Below, piece by piece: positions 62,851 through 64,000 of a stretch of DNA of 64,000 nt. Source of the DNA: Sindora glabra (Eukaryota > Streptophyta > Magnoliopsida > Fabales > Fabaceae). Position 1 is the first letter of the stretch. Every line of letters starts with the position of its first letter. The notes beneath the pieces are model-generated. The model made no database searches. It worked only from the letters and a program-made list of their open reading frames with translations, and had not been told where the DNA came from. The DNA lies in NCBI GenBank assembly GCA_020226215.1, contig CM035233.1, forward strand, positions 9,176,001 through 9,240,000, in the 5' to 3' direction. A program made the position numbers and the translations under genes.

Positions 62851-64000
62851 TCATTTATATTAATATTAAACACACTTATTATACACTTTTCTCAAACTTT
62901 TTCTTAACACTCTCTCAAAGGAGGTAAGTGATGGAGAATTTATCTTAATTTATAACTTCTTAAATCATTGATTGTGTTTTATAATATAAATTTATGAGCA
63001 ATTATAAAGAAACAATTATAAGAACTATGCATATATTAAATTTAATGGATTATAAGCTTGCAACTTAGATCATTTATAAAATTCATATGATTTGCAAAAT
63101 AGGTTACTTCTTAGCCCAAAGGCTAACTCAAAGTTACCAATTCCTTGAACAATTAGATGTTAGAATTTCTTCTTGAAAACAATCAAATAAGAAAAAGGTA
63201 ATAAGGAATCACTCTTTCTATAAAATCTTCACTTACACACTTTTTTTGAATTCTAATGAGATGAATTCTTATAGTGTAAGGTTAAAGAGGTAGGGATCCT
63301 ATAATATAATAATTTAGGTTATCGATTCTACCCATTATAAAATTTATATTAAATTATACTATATTTAGGTCTAAGTACCAAATTAAATCTTTAATCAAAA
63401 TTGTCACTTATTTGAGCCCTTAAGCTTATATTAACATAAATAACTATTATTTATAAATTATGTAAAATGAAAAATTAAAAATTCCTATAATAAGTGTGAT
63501 TCACTCAAATTTTTATTGATGTCAATTTCTCATTTAGGATTTTTGTACTTTTATAATTACCAAAGATGAATGATTAATATATATATATATACACAAATGG
63601 CCTTACCTTGATAAAGGTGACATATATTGTGTTCCAAAATGTAGTTATCCAATAAGACATCTACTATGATTAGGAGAAAAAAAAACTAAGCGCATGGCAT
63701 AGATTCACTAAAATATAGCATCTTTGTTAAGGTTTTCCTTTTCTTTTTATTATACCTTGATAATAAACTAATCAAGTTAAAATATAGCATGTCGTTATAG
63801 ATATGACCAAATTATATAACTCATGATTCAATTGAATCAAGGGAAAGAAAAAAGAGAAAGAGAGGAAAGAGAATGTTATCAGATATTCTTTTCTTTATTT
63901 TAGAGTTTTTTTAAAAGAAGGAAAGTAAATGAAAGTTTGTGACAGACCTTTCAAAGCCTTCTAATCTTTAATATTTTATATTCCTTTTTATCTATTTAAC
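62851..64000. other. Intergenic DNA to the window end
   Basis: No gene or RNA is recognised; a short TA tract is near 63,577-63,592. Confidence 0.4.

Noticed and set aside
1..64000. CRISPR arrays, bacterial operons, riboswitches, rRNA
   Set aside because: No regularly spaced identical repeats with unique spacers, and the gene content is clearly plant nuclear.

Overview
The window reads as nuclear DNA of a flowering plant, most likely a eudicot. It is strongly AT-rich and dominated by transposable elements of plant type: Ty1/copia and Ty3/gypsy LTR elements, a Mutator-like element, a hAT-like insertion, CACTA-like repeats and foldback elements. It also holds members of the plant-specific DUF674 family. 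Introns with GT...AG ends and TATA boxes confirm a eukaryote. I cannot name the species. No bacterial operon, CRISPR array, rRNA or intact tRNA gene is visible.

Layout. 1-10.3 kb: decayed gypsy-type LTR sequence in both orientations, no readable gene. 10,369-20,712: an old copia element on the + strand with two LTRs of about 2 kb, a primer binding site, a stop-riddled pol and a hAT-like insertion inside the 3' LTR. 20.7-25.9 kb: palindromic CATTAGT/ACTAATG motifs and a tandem repeat of roughly 200-235 bp, suggestive of CACTA subterminal DNA. 25.9-26.9 kb: gypsy protease remnant plus an LTR fragment that cuts off a DUF674 gene (26,880-27,175, minus). 28,132-28,764: a long foldback element. 29,371-30,866 (minus): the one apparently intact host gene, a two-exon DUF674 gene, with a duplicated upstream region carrying RY (CATGCATG) motifs. 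32.6 kb: an orphan CACTA-like terminus. 33-38 kb: intergenic DNA with a small foldback element. 38,381-46,601: a copia element on the minus strand with roughly 0.5-kb LTRs and a perfect 5-bp target duplication. 46.6-50.9 kb: DNA of more genic composition but no confident gene. 50,946-61,346: a 10.4-kb Mutator-like element (MULE) with terminal inverted repeats of about 82 bp and a perfect 9-bp target duplication (gaatagcaa). 61.3-64 kb: intergenic DNA with a 47-bp minisatellite.

The MULE is the most notable object. On its minus strand it carries a MURA-type transposase (MuDR N-terminal domain, DDE core, SWIM, CCHC knuckle) and, downstream in the same orientation, a plant mobile domain (PMD/MAIN-like) gene. 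Both have premature stops. The transposase has also lost its first catalytic Asp (N instead of D). The element has GC-rich GGCGCC inverted-repeat arrays near its ends, a 145-bp tandem repeat upstream of the transposase, an extra internal copy of its terminal repeat, and a nested 446-bp MITE with related ends and its own 9-bp duplication. It looks like a recently inserted but probably non-autonomous copy of a MULE-PMD family.

All calls come from reading the sequence. No alignment or database search was run, and boundaries of degraded elements are approximate unless a target duplication is stated.
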